Of a DNA stretch of 64,000 bases, positions 21,826 through 30,671 are shown piece by piece (the stretch's first letter is position 1; each line of letters opens with the position of its first letter). Origin of the DNA: Acetobacter papayae JCM 25143. Lineage in GTDB: Bacteria; Pseudomonadota; Alphaproteobacteria; Acetobacterales; Acetobacteraceae. The stretch is taken from assembly GCF_000613285.1 (NCBI RefSeq), contig NZ_BAIN01000006.1, forward strand, positions 23,117 through 87,116, in the 5' to 3' direction. Below the pieces are notes generated by a model, which was given only the letters and a program-made list of their open reading frames with translations, ran no database searches and was not told where the DNA came from. The position numbers and the translations under genes were made by a program.

Positions 21826-22979
21826 TCAGGTTTTTGCACTAGTATCCGCAGAACGGGCTGCAAACCACGGAATCATGCGGGCCAGCGCCTCCTGCACCAG
21901 TGCGGTAGAGGCCGCGAAACTGAAACGGATGAAGTGCCTGCCCTCTACCGGGTCGAAATCGATACCGGGGGCACAGGCTACCCCGGTATCAAGTAGAAGT
22001 TGGCGGCAGAAGGCCAGACTGTCATCCGTCAGGTGTTGGATATCGGCGTAAATATAAAACGCGCCATCGGGTGGAGCGATACGGTTGAGGCCCAGAGCGG
22101 GCAAGGCTTCAAGAAACAGGTCACGGTTGCGCCGATAGGTTGCGACATGAGACTGTAGCTCGGCATCGCAGTCAAAGGCGGCCAGCGCGGCATGCTGGCT
22201 CAGGCTGAAGGCGGCAGAAACAGGTTGCCCATGCGGGCTCGTGCTGCGTCCACCATATGCTCAGGCACAACCAGCCAGCCCAGGCGCCACGGAGCCATAG
22301 AGAAATATTTTGAAAAACTGTTGACCACCAGAGCCTCTGGCGCAAACTCCAGCATGCTCCGGGCCGGTTTATCGTAACTGAGTCCGTGGTAGATTTCATC
22401 GGAAATCAGCACCATACCGCGCTGGTTACAGAGTTCAGCAATGTCGCGTAGCGTGTCAGGCTCCAGAATGGTGCCGGTAGGGTTTGCAGGACTGGCAACG
22501 ATTACACCGGCCGGAGCAGGGTCAAGCGCTTTGATGGCCTGCGCTGTTAGCCCGAAGCGTGTTTCTGGCCCACAGGGGATTTCCTGCACCCCGACATGCA
22601 GGGCGCGCAGGGTGTTGCGATAGGCCACATAGCCGGGGCGCGCCAGAGCCACGGACTGACCCGGCACAAAACTGCTGGAAATGGCCAGCACCAGCGCGGC
22701 CGATGCTCCGCAGGTCAGAATGATCCGTTCTGGCGCAACCGTGACGCGATAATGCTGGGCGTAATGGGCGGCGATACGCTGCCTGAGCGCCTCGCTTTCC
22801 CAATACCCCATGGGGTCAGTGTCGAGCACATGATGTGCGCGCTCAATGGCCGCTTTCGGCGCAGGCGTGGAAGGCTGGCCGAATTCAAGGTGGATAACGC
22901 TGCGACCCTGTGATTCGAGCTGATGTGCCAGTGCGCTGATGGCAATGGCATGAAACGGATCAATGGCAGGAACAGACAT
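21826..22979 (-). CDS. class I/II pyridoxal-phosphate aminotransferase (one frameshift)
   Basis: Fold-type I aminotransferase of the aspartate/aromatic type. It shows LTCGASAALVLAISSSF (PLP phosphate site), VIVASPANPTGTILE (NPTG), LISDEIYHGLSYD (Asp-x-x-Tyr) and the PLP lysine in NSFSKYFSMAPWRLGW. At about 22200 the frame breaks at a GCCTGA. Adding one C continues LSQHAALAAFDCDAELQSHV into PPDGAFYIYADIQHLTDDS and RFSFAAST (the substrate carboxylate Arg). Corrected length is about 385 residues. The substrate cannot be told from sequence. The gene lies 135 bases upstream of guaB on the same strand. A TTG six bases earlier was rejected as start. Confidence 0.9.
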
Positions 22980-23071
22980 GACCAACCCAAAAAACTGTCA
23001 AAGCCTGTTCTTATAAAGAAGATCGGCAGACTGACCAGTATTTTCGAGGGGTTTTCAGCCCGGAAGCTGGC

Positions 23072-23284
23072 TCAGGAAAGCTCCACCCGAACCGTGCGGC
23101 ACTCAGCATGACGAATCACGACCGGCCGTGCCAGCGCCTTTCTGCGCCCTGTTACCATCAGGGGCTTTTCCGCCTGTCCGTCCCATACGCGCAGCAGGGT
23201 GGAGCGCCACCGCTCGCGCACGGCTTCTCTCCAGCATTCCTGAGATACTGAAACGGTCTGTCCTGAAGCCTGCTGCGCTTTCAT
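23072..23284 (-). CDS. small basic hypothetical protein
   Basis: The family is not recognised. The frame encodes 70 residues starting MKAQQASGQTVSVSQECW, rich in Arg and Val, with an AAAGG upstream of the ATG at fair spacing. No membrane segment or motif is visible. It sits alone between the divergent aminotransferase and permease genes. It could be a chance frame in GC-rich DNA. Confidence 0.42.
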   Translation of the reverse strand: MKAQQASGQTVSVSQECWREAVRERWRSTLLRVWDGQAEKPLMVTGRRKALARPVVIRHAECRTVRVELS

Positions 23285-23445
23285 GGCCTTGCCTTTCTAT
23301 TATCTTGTTGCAAGCAAGCGCACTTTACCTACTGCCAGCGATCCGGGGTGATAGTTTTATGAAAAGCCCTATGGGACGTTTTTGTCTGCGGAGTTGTCAA
23401 AACAAGCGGCTACCTCCATCCTGCTCTTTGCAATGACAGCCTTTA

Positions 23446-24470
23446 ATGTCGGGATTGATGAATACGTCCTCCACCCAGTCCGAACGCCTTGCTGCAGCAG
23501 GGCCATGGAAAACGGCCCTGAGGGGGCTGGCCCGTGACCATGCGGCTCGGCTTGCAGGGCTTGGCCTATTCCTGATTGTTCTGGCTTGCCTTATGGCGCC
23601 GCTTTACGCATCGCACATCGCACATACGGACCCGTTTCGCGCCAATGTCGCGGGTAGCATCATGCTGGATGGACATGAGGTTGATCTCATGCAACCCAAT
23701 GACAACCCGCTGCATCTGGGGCTGAGTCCCATAGGCCCCACATGGCAGGCGCGCTACCTGCTGGGTGCGGATAGTCAGGGCCGGGATATTGCAGCGCGCC
23801 TGCTCTATGGCGGGCGCAATTCGCTGCTGATTGCCTCGGCCTCCGCGGTGCTCTGTCTAGCGCTGGCTACGGTTATCGGTATTGCTGCCGGGTTTCTAGG
23901 GGGCGTGACAGATGCCGTGCTCTCCCGGCTGATGGATATTATGTGGCTGTGCCCGTTTATCTTTTTGCCATATGCCTTTCCATCGTCACCATCACCACGG
24001 GGCTGCATCTGGGGCCGTTTACACTTGAAGGGAACAGCCTTCTTGTGCCTGTCATGATTATTGCGCTGGTTTATGTGCCGTATGCCGCGCGCCCCGTACG
24101 AGCGCGGGTCATGAGCCTGAAAACCGCTGAATTTGTTACCGCCGCACGCTGCCTTGGTGTGCCGCGCTGGCGGATTGTGCTGGTGGATATCCTGCCCAAT
24201 ATCAGCGACACACTGGTGGTGCTCGGCCCACTTGTGATGGCCATGGCGCTTTTGACGGAAAGTGCCTTGTCGTTTCTGTCTATCGGTGTGCAGGCTCCGG
24301 CTTCCTCATGGGGTACCATGATTCAGGATGGGGAGGGCTTGATCTATACGCGCCCGATGGTCGCTATGGCACCGGGGGTGGCCATAGCCTCTGTGGTGTT
24401 GTGCCTGAATATTCTGGGGGATTCCTTTCGGGACTGTCTTGACCCCCGTGGCACGCGAGGGGAGCCATAA
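23446..24470 (+). CDS. DppC/OppC-type ABC transporter permease (one frameshift)
   Basis: Inner-membrane permease of a peptide/nickel-type ABC importer (BPD_transp_1 with the OppC-type N-terminal segment). It shows LLGADSQGRDIAARLLYGGR (the family's GTDxxGRD block), the coupling EAA-like loop AEFVTAARCLGVPRWRIVL and LSFLSIGVQAPASSWGTMI. At about 23945 the frame changes as if one base were lost, joining RLMDIMW to VPVYLFAICLSIV. Corrected length is about 341 residues. The start may be 23446 or the ATG at 23458. DppB follows 8 bases later; no binding protein or ATPase gene adjoins. Confidence 0.9.
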
Positions 24471-24478
24471 GCCAGACC

Positions 24479-25453
24479 ATGCTCGGTGCACTCATCTCCC
24501 GGCTGGCGCAGACCCTGCTTGTTCTGTTCGGTATTTCGGCCATGGTGTTTGGCGTTTTTTTCGCCACACCGGGCATGGACCCAACGGCCCGTATCGCCGG
24601 GCGGGGTGCGTCTCCTCAGGTTATGGAGACAATCCGCCAGGAATATGGTTTCGACCGCTCCCTGCCCGTTCAGTATGGGATCATGATGAAGAAGCTCTTC
24701 ATCACCCGTGATCTGGCCTCCTATGCCAATCGTGGGGAACGGGTGGTGCCGGAAATTCTTCAGGCGGCTCCGGTCACGGCTTCGCTGGTCTGTGGTGCTG
24801 CATTGATCTGGGTCTTGACCTCGCTTCTGGCTGGCACGCTGGCTGCAGCCATGAAGGGGCGCGCGGTTGATCGGGTGATTATGGCACTCGGTATGGTCGG
24901 GATTTCCATTCCGGTTTTCTGGTTGGGGGAAGTCATGAATATGCTTGCACAAAGCCGCTACCATGACAGGTGGTGGTTTGCGTGGGTGCCCCCACCCGGC
25001 TACGTCCCCCTTGTTCAGAGCCCTTCGGGGTGGTTTTTATCCCTTGTCATTCCGTGGTGCGTGCTGGCATTGGCCTTCACGGGCATATACAGCCGCGTTC
25101 TGCGGGCGGACCTGATTACCCTTTCGCATGAGGATTTTATCCGAACCGCCCGGGCCAAGGGCCTCTCACCCGCCCGGATCATGCTGCGGCATAGTCTGCG
25201 TATGGCGCTGATTGGCTATACGGCATTGTTCGGTATGGATTTTGCCCAGCTCGTCGGGGGTGGTGCACTCATGACCGAGGTAGTGTTCGGCTTGCCGGGT
25301 GTCGGTCATCTGACCTATCAGGCGCTCAGCAATATGGATCTGCCGTTGATTATGGCGACCGTTATGTATTCGGCAGCTTTCGTGGTTATTGCCAATGCGC
25401 TGGTGGATATTCTGCACATGGTGCTTGACCCGCGTATCCGCCCAAGCCGCTAG
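24479..25453 (+). CDS. DppB/OppB-type ABC transporter permease
   Basis: Partner permease of the preceding gene. The N-terminal segment FGISAMVFGVFFATPGMDPT is the OppB-type start, with LPVQYGIMMKK, the loop EDFIRTARAKGLSPARIMLRH (EAA motif) and the final FGLPGVGHLTYQALSNMDLP block. About six hydrophobic segments. It is intact at 324 residues. The gene order C then B is the reverse of the usual DppB-DppC order. Confidence 0.91.
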   Translation: MLGALISRLAQTLLVLFGISAMVFGVFFATPGMDPTARIAGRGASPQVMETIRQEYGFDRSLPVQYGIMMKKLFITRDLASYANRGERVVPEILQAAPVTASLVCGAALIWVLTSLLAGTLAAAMKGRAVDRVIMALGMVGISIPVFWLGEVMNMLAQSRYHDRWWFAWVPPPGYVPLVQSPSGWFLSLVIPWCVLALAFTGIYSRVLRADLITLSHEDFIRTARAKGLSPARIMLRHSLRMALIGYTALFGMDFAQLVGGGALMTEVVFGLPGVGHLTYQALSNMDLPLIMATVMYSAAFVVIANALVDILHMVLDPRIRPSR

Positions 25454-25483
25454 CGGCCTACTCCGGCGTGGTAAAGTCTGCGC

Positions 25484-26587
25484 TTAATACACAGCGCCAT
25501 GAGCCTGCTTTTCCTGTGTGGCGCGGATAACCGTATGAATAAAGGCCAGTTTTGCCCTGACACCCTGTGTCAGCACGAAGGGGTAAAAATCCGGCAGGCC
25601 CATGGAGCGGTTGAGTGCATTGACCACAGAGGTCAGTGGTACCCATGCGTTGATGATCTCGTCAAACGACATCTGTGTGTAAGGATCGCCCGCATGGGCT
25701 GACAGTGCTGCCCCGCCTATATCGGCACTGACCGACACATCGTAAGACAGCGCCGTTTCTAGTGTTGAGACAATGTGAAAGTAATGCGCCCATGTCTCTG
25801 CGAAATCTTCCCACGGATGCGAGGTGGCGTACAGGCTGACGAAAGATTCTCGCCAGTTATCGGGCTCTACCCGGTGATAATAGACGGCAAGCGCGTCTTG
25901 ATAATCCTGACGGTCATCCCCGAATATCGCGCGGCATTCTTCGAGCCAGTCCCCATCGCGGATCAGCAGCCCCCAGTAGTAATGCCCGATTTCGTGCCTG
26001 AAATGCCCTAGCAGGGTGCGGTAATATTCGCCCAGTTCAACCCGCATGCCCTCACGGTAGGCGTCATCCGCCTCCTTGGTGGCAATGGTAATGACGCCGT
26101 TTGCATGGCCGGTCATGATTGAGGTGGAATTATCCGGCGGGTCATCCAGAAAATCGAAGGCAAGCCCTGTCTCTGGCCTTTCCTTGCGCGTATGCACAGG
26201 CAGGTTCAGGCGCAGGATTGTGTAAAACAGCCTGTGCTTTGCGACTTCCAACCTGTGCCAGCGCTCCAGATTGCCCGGTCTGTCTAGATTGGGGATGATC
26301 CTGTTGAACTGGCAGGCAAAACAGAAAACCGTATCGGATACGTTTGCGGGTAACAGCCAGTTACAGACATTAGGGGCGTGATTGACGCAGAAATGCCGCT
26401 CAATGGGGTGGCCATCCACGGCAGCAGCCTGCCTGTCCAGCGGAAGCCATCCACCATTCGGGCCGGGTTGTAGTGCAGAGAGCCGGGCAGTTTCCTGCAC
26501 AAAGCCAAGTGTGGCACCACAACGTTCGCAGGCTGTATTTTCAAAAAACAGCAGCTGCCCGCAGGACTGGCAGGAAAATTTTTTCAT
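25484..26587 (-). CDS. putative zinc-binding metallopeptidase (Peptidase_Mx/COG4307 type)
   Basis: Predicted cytoplasmic zinc protease. The N-terminus is a zinc ribbon (C6-x2-C9 and C20-x2-C23), with a second cysteine set around residues 67-92 (FCVNH, VCNW, FCFAC). The central domain has the metalloprotease helix HEIGH at about 198-202 in GHFRHEIGHYYWGLL, followed by acidic DGDWLEECRAIFGDD and, further on, the ETWAHYFHIV block. It is intact at 367 residues. It overlaps the upstream transglutaminase by 4 bases. No signal peptide is seen. Its substrate is unknown; context suggests it trims the product of the neighbouring amidoligase cassette. Confidence 0.85.
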   Translation of the reverse strand: MKKFSCQSCGQLLFFENTACERCGATLGFVQETARLSALQPGPNGGWLPLDRQAAAVDGHPIERHFCVNHAPNVCNWLLPANVSDTVFCFACQFNRIIPNLDRPGNLERWHRLEVAKHRLFYTILRLNLPVHTRKERPETGLAFDFLDDPPDNSTSIMTGHANGVITIATKEADDAYREGMRVELGEYYRTLLGHFRHEIGHYYWGLLIRDGDWLEECRAIFGDDRQDYQDALAVYYHRVEPDNWRESFVSLYATSHPWEDFAETWAHYFHIVSTLETALSYDVSVSADIGGAALSAHAGDPYTQMSFDEIINAWVPLTSVVNALNRSMGLPDFYPFVLTQGVRAKLAFIHTVIRATQEKQAHGAVY

Positions 26588-27422
26588 GAAAACAGACGCT
26601 GCACCTGCATGGAGACATCAAAGCAGGATTCACACCGATCCAGCAGGCCAGAAATAGGGGCGGCTCCTTCAGGCTCAGCGGCTACGGCAAGGGGGATATG
26701 CCCCTCCCCTGCCAGCCTGCCGGAAGTCGTATCGAACCCAAGCCATCCATGACCCGGTATAAGAATTTGTGCCCAGGCATGCAGGTCTCCGTTCAGGACT
26801 TCCTCCTCTCCCGGCCCATACAGGCTTTGCACCAGATACCCCGAAACAAAGCGGGCCGTGTATCCCATATGTCGCGCCAGCAGCACCATAAGCCACGCAC
26901 TATCGCGGCAGGAGCCGCAGTTTCTGGCCAGAACATCCTCTGCTGAAAGCACGCCCGGCTCCATACGGCGTTCATAACGCACGCGCCGGGCAATCGCTTC
27001 ATTGAGACGGATAAACTTCTGGGCAGGATCATCAGGTAACCCCGCAAGCAATCCGTTGATGAAGGCTGTCGCTTCCTCACCCAGCTCTGGCTGGTGTCTG
27101 CAGGCCGGGTCATCACCCTGTTGGGCGGGAACTTCTTCGCTGGTCAGGCGTAAGGGGTCATAGGCAGTCATGTCAGCCACGAGGCTGACCTCGACATTGA
27201 AATGGGTTACTTTTTCTTTGAAGTGGATACTGGCTGTTTCGTTGCCGTTGTTATCCTGCCCCCAGCCGAGTATCCCCCGGCTGGCTCGACCTTGAGCGTA
27301 TAAGAGAGCACAGGGGTGCGGCAGTCCTTCATCGGGCGCAAGCGGACGGTCTGCGGCCCCATGGTAACCGGCCTGTCGTAACGGTAACACGTCCGGTGTA
27401 CCAGCGTAATCTGGGAACTCAT
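26584..27422 (-). CDS. transglutaminase-like family protein (one frameshift)
   Basis: Papain-fold transglutaminase-like protein with the bacterial N-terminal beta domain (MSSQITLVHRTCYRYDRPVT, GPQTVRLRPM). The catalytic triad region is visible: Cys in ARNCGSCRDSAWLMVLLARH, then RFVSGYLVQS, His in DLHAWAQILIPGHGWLGFD and Asp in GFDTTSG. At about 27283, in a G/C run, one base seems lost: KVEPA joins GILGWGQDNNGNETASIHF. Corrected length is about 280 residues. Such proteins may act as peptidases or amide-bond exchangers, not necessarily protein cross-linkers. It forms a two-gene unit with the zinc peptidase and is divergent from the ATP-grasp gene. Confidence 0.88.
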
Positions 27423-27691
27423 CAGAAAGCGGCCTATTCTTTCGCCTCGTATGGCGGCCCGGCCCTAGGGCCCGCCGGTCATGAACCATTGATTTCAAGC
27501 ACAAAACCATATCAGCATCAAAAGCGCGCGCAAGCGTTACTGAACGTCGGACAAATAAAAAAAGTCTTTTGTTTTTTCCTCTTGGCAAAGGCGGGAATTC
27601 CTGCTCCCGTCAGTAACAGATCGCAACAATCTGGCGTGGCCCTTTTCCTGATCCGGGCACCCGACGCCAGACCGTTCACACGGGAGGCCTC

Positions 27692-29170
27692 ATGAGTAGT
27701 GCCAAGCCGCATACTCTGTCCGAAACAACCCCAGCCGGCCTGCTGGATGGATATCAGGTTCCCGAGTTCTTCTGCGAGCTCATGAACCGTAAAGGCCCCA
27801 TGCCAGAGGCTCTTAACCGTGTGCGTAGCAGGCTTGCAGCCATGGACGTGGCGGAACTACGCAAACGTACGGCCTCGGCCGAGGCTCAGCTTTACAGCAT
27901 GGGCATAACCTTTACCGTTTATTCCAACCGCGAAGCCATAGACCGTATCCTGCCGTTTGACGCTATCCCGCGTATCATGACAGCGCAGGAATGGTCACAT
28001 ATCGAACGTGGCGTGCAGCAGCGCATTCAGGCACTCAATCTCTTCCTGCATGACATCTATCATGACCGGAAAGTCATTCAGGATGGCATTATCCCCGCCG
28101 AACTGGTTCTGAACAACCCGAATTACTGCGAGGCCATGGTGGGCTTCAAGGTACCTGGCGGTGTTTATGTTCATGTCAACGGAACCGATCTCATTAGAGA
28201 TATGGACGGGCGTTTTCTTATTCTTGAAGACAATGCCCGCACGCCCTCCGGCGTTTCCTATGTTATTGAAAACCGCCACATGATGCTTCGGCTCATGCCG
28301 GATCTGGCATCCGGTCTGCCTGTCCGCTCGGTTGAGGAATATGGTCCCCGCCTGCACCAGACCCTGTGTGAAGTCGCACCCGAAGGGGTGATGAACCCGC
28401 AGGTAGTCCTGCTTTCCCCCGGTATCTACAACTCGGCCTATTTCGAACATGTTTTCCTTTCGCGGGAGATGGGCGTGCCCCTTGTTGAAGGGCGAGACCT
28501 GTTTGTGGAAAACCACAGGGTGTACATGCGCACCACCATGGGGCCCAAACCAGTTCATTCCATTTACCGTCGCCTCAATGATGAATTTCTTGATCCCCTC
28601 GCCTTTAACCCGGACAGCCTGCTGGGTGTGCCGGGTCTGATCGATGCCTACCGGCGTGGCAACGTGACACTGGCCAATGCTCTTGGCACCGGCGTTGCGG
28701 ACGACAAGGCGGTTTATGCCTACATGCCGCGCATCATCCGCTATTATCTGGGCGAAGACCCTATTCTGGACAGTGTTGAAACCCATATCTGTGCGGAAGA
28801 GGAAGGTTTGGCCTATACGCTGGCCAATCTGGACAAGCTGGTTGTCAAACCGGTTGGGGAATCAGGTGGGTATGGTCTGTTGATCGGCCCGCAGGCCAGC
28901 AAGGCAGAGCTGGATGAATTCCGCCAGAAACTGCAGAAGGACCCGTCCAATTATATCAGCCAGCCGGTTATCGGCCTGTCCGTAACCCCCACCCTCTGCC
29001 CTGATGGTGTGGAAGCCCGCCATGTCGACCTGCGACCCTTCGCCCTGACAGGGAGATCGGTCTGGGTGCTGCCCGGTGGGTTGTCACGCGTTGCCCTGCG
29101 CAAGGGCTCGCTTGTCGTCAACTCTTCTCAGGGCGGTGGGTCAAAAGATACATGGGTCATGGCATCATGA
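27692..29170 (+). CDS. circularly permuted ATP-grasp protein (COG2308 type)
   Basis: Predicted ATP-dependent carboxylate-amine ligase of the circularly permuted ATP-grasp group (DUF404/DUF407). Recognisable blocks are RFLILEDNARTPSGVSYVIE, DLFVENHRVYMRTTMGPKPV, YRRLNDEFLDPLAF, KLVVKPVGESGGYGLLIGP (ATP-contact Lys and glycine loop) and VDLRPFALTG. It is intact at 492 residues. It overlaps the alpha-E gene by ATGA, the standard arrangement for this pair. The product is unknown; the family is predicted to make a peptide-like metabolite or to modify a protein. Confidence 0.92.
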   Translation: MSSAKPHTLSETTPAGLLDGYQVPEFFCELMNRKGPMPEALNRVRSRLAAMDVAELRKRTASAEAQLYSMGITFTVYSNREAIDRILPFDAIPRIMTAQEWSHIERGVQQRIQALNLFLHDIYHDRKVIQDGIIPAELVLNNPNYCEAMVGFKVPGGVYVHVNGTDLIRDMDGRFLILEDNARTPSGVSYVIENRHMMLRLMPDLASGLPVRSVEEYGPRLHQTLCEVAPEGVMNPQVVLLSPGIYNSAYFEHVFLSREMGVPLVEGRDLFVENHRVYMRTTMGPKPVHSIYRRLNDEFLDPLAFNPDSLLGVPGLIDAYRRGNVTLANALGTGVADDKAVYAYMPRIIRYYLGEDPILDSVETHICAEEEGLAYTLANLDKLVVKPVGESGGYGLLIGPQASKAELDEFRQKLQKDPSNYISQPVIGLSVTPTLCPDGVEARHVDLRPFALTGRSVWVLPGGLSRVALRKGSLVVNSSQGGGSKDTWVMAS

Positions 29171-30174
29171 TGGAACTGGCGCATTTTCCCCTTCTGTCGC
29201 GTTATGCGGAATGCATGATGTGGCTCGCCCGCTACATGGAGCGGATGGAAAATCTGGCCCGATTGCTGGAGGTGACCGAAACCTTCGTGCGGGATGCCGA
29301 GGGGCAGACAGCGTGGGATTCTATCGTCAGCATCAACTCGGATGAAAACCTGTTCAGCCGCCTCCACCCGGATGGTACCAGTGCGGATGCTGTGCCTTTT
29401 TACGTGACGGAAATCGGAAACCCCGGCTCAATCCGTTCCATGGCGCATGCTATCCGTGAAAATGCCCGCGCTGTTCGCCCTCTGGTTTCCACTGAGTTAT
29501 GGACGCACCTCAACGTCTTTACCCGCTGGCTGCTGGAACTGGACGAAACATCCGTGCAAACCAGCAGCCTTTCTGGTCTGTGTGGGCGCATACGGCAGGA
29601 ATGCCAGACCCATTACGGCATTGCGGAAGGCACGCTTTACCGCGATCAGGCGTGGCTATTCTACCGGCTTGGCAAGCATCTGGAAGGTTGTGACCAGATC
29701 ACACGTCTGGTGGATATCCGCTACCATATGCTGTTGCCACAGGGTGAAGTGCCGGGTTCAGCCATTGATATTACGCAGTGGACATCCGTGTTGCGCTCTG
29801 CCGCAGCGCATCACTCCTTCCGGCGCCTGCGGCCAGTAACGGTTACGCCAGCGAATATCGTTGGTTTTCTGCTCAAGAACGAGGGCTTTCCCCGGTCCCT
29901 GTCTTCCAACCTGCGGCAGATTGACGATGTGCTGAGCCTGCTGGCCAATCATGCCGGACTGTATGGGTTATGCGCCCCGTTGCAGGAATGCTTGGACGAA
30001 CTGCGTACCACGCTGAGCGACCAGACAGCCGGAGATATCATCCTGCGAGGCCTGCATGATTACATGAGCTGGGTTCAGACCCGGCTGGCCAGTACGCAAA
30101 ACGCCATTGCTGATACCTTCTGGCCCAGTGTCCCAACCGCGGTCACTCAGGTGGCGCTACAGGTTCAGGAATAA
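29167..30174 (+). CDS. alpha-E domain protein (COG2307 type)
   Basis: All-helical protein of unknown biochemical role that nearly always accompanies the circularly permuted ATP-grasp ligase. It starts MELAHFPLLSRYAECMMWLA (two adjacent ATG codons at 29167 and 29170), with ARYMERMENLARLLEVTE, YRLGKHLEGCDQITRLVDIR and NEGFPRSLSSNLRQIDDVL. It is intact at about 335 residues. It ends 37 bases before a strong terminator, so the operon is just these two genes. Confidence 0.91.
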   Translation: MMELAHFPLLSRYAECMMWLARYMERMENLARLLEVTETFVRDAEGQTAWDSIVSINSDENLFSRLHPDGTSADAVPFYVTEIGNPGSIRSMAHAIRENARAVRPLVSTELWTHLNVFTRWLLELDETSVQTSSLSGLCGRIRQECQTHYGIAEGTLYRDQAWLFYRLGKHLEGCDQITRLVDIRYHMLLPQGEVPGSAIDITQWTSVLRSAAAHHSFRRLRPVTVTPANIVGFLLKNEGFPRSLSSNLRQIDDVLSLLANHAGLYGLCAPLQECLDELRTTLSDQTAGDIILRGLHDYMSWVQTRLASTQNAIADTFWPSVPTAVTQVALQVQE

Positions 30175-30210
30175 CCTTTTTTCCAAACCATTTCTGAGCG
30201 GTTCAACGAC

Positions 30211-30242
30211 AAAATGCCCCGGTCTTTCGTCCGGGGCATTTT
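30211..30242 (+). terminator. rho-independent terminator after the alpha-E gene
   Basis: A perfect 12-bp stem (AAAATGCCCCGG at 30211-30222 with CCGGGGCATTTT at 30231-30242) and an 8-base loop lie directly after the operon. The A and T ends give it a tract in either direction. Confidence 0.85.
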
Positions 30243-30319
30243 GCATGAGCTATGTAAAAGTCTGATGTCAGCCAGAAACCTTCTACAAAAAATTGATACC
30301 ACAAAGCAAATATTATTCA

Positions 30320-30351
30320 AATAAAAACTTTACGGTTATCAGTATAAAGTT
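30320..30351 (-). terminator. probable terminator of the cyd operon
   Basis: On the minus strand AACTTTA (30351-30345) pairs with TAAAGTT (30332-30326) and is followed by TTTT. It lies 13 bases after the stop of the last small gene of the cyd operon. The surrounding stretch from 30244 to 30363 is AT-rich and shows no other gene. Confidence 0.6.
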
Positions 30352-30363
30352 ACTGGCATAGCG

Positions 30364-30462
30364 TTATGGGAAAAGTTTTCTGCAAACAGCCCATGCGGTA
30401 AGATAGAATGTCAGGTAAAGAAAAGGAATAAAAAGGATAATACCTTCAAGGTCTCCCAACAT
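30364..30462 (-). CDS. 32-residue single-span membrane microprotein, last gene of cyd operon
   Basis: Small gene with a strong GGAGG ribosome binding site placed in the end of the preceding gene; its ATG lies one base after the upstream stop. The 32-residue product begins MLGDLEG, has one hydrophobic helix (IILFIPFLYLTFYLTAW) and ends in a basic CRKLFP tail, as in inner-membrane microproteins. It does not match the CydX signature (that lies in the upstream gene). A terminator follows 13 bases after the stop. A role as an extra cytochrome bd accessory subunit is inferred from position alone. Confidence 0.68.
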   Translation of the reverse strand: MLGDLEGIILFIPFLYLTFYLTAWAVCRKLFP

Positions 30463-30463
30463 G

Positions 30464-30658
30464 TCACACCTCCCCTTCTGGAGTATTGTCAGTCTGGGCA
30501 TCAAACAGGATAGCTCCTGCCCCGGCTATCAGAACGATCATGACCGTTCCGACAACCCACGCAAAATACCATGGCCCCTGATCTCCGACGAAAACCGCAA
30601 ACAGTAGTGCCACGACAAGAACCAGACCCAGACCTGCAATCCGTAAAAGCGTCGTCAT
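30464..30658 (-). CDS. CydX-like small subunit with an extra N-terminal membrane segment
   Basis: Product of 64 residues, two hydrophobic segments. The C-terminal half, GPWYFAWVVGTVMIVLI followed by GAGAILFDAQ, resembles the CydX/CbdX subunit of cytochrome bd, whose hallmark is a W-Y-F-A-W-x-x-G start. Here it is preceded by another helix (LLRIAGLGLVLVVALLFAVF) instead of beginning at that motif, so it is roughly twice the usual 30-40 residues. Start at 30658 (MTTLLRI), 13 bases after the cydB stop. The C-terminal tail is acidic. The CydX assignment rests on motif and position. Confidence 0.72.
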   Translation of the reverse strand: MTTLLRIAGLGLVLVVALLFAVFVGDQGPWYFAWVVGTVMIVLIAGAGAILFDAQTDNTPEGEV

Positions 30659-30671
30659 TGCGGTTCCTCCT

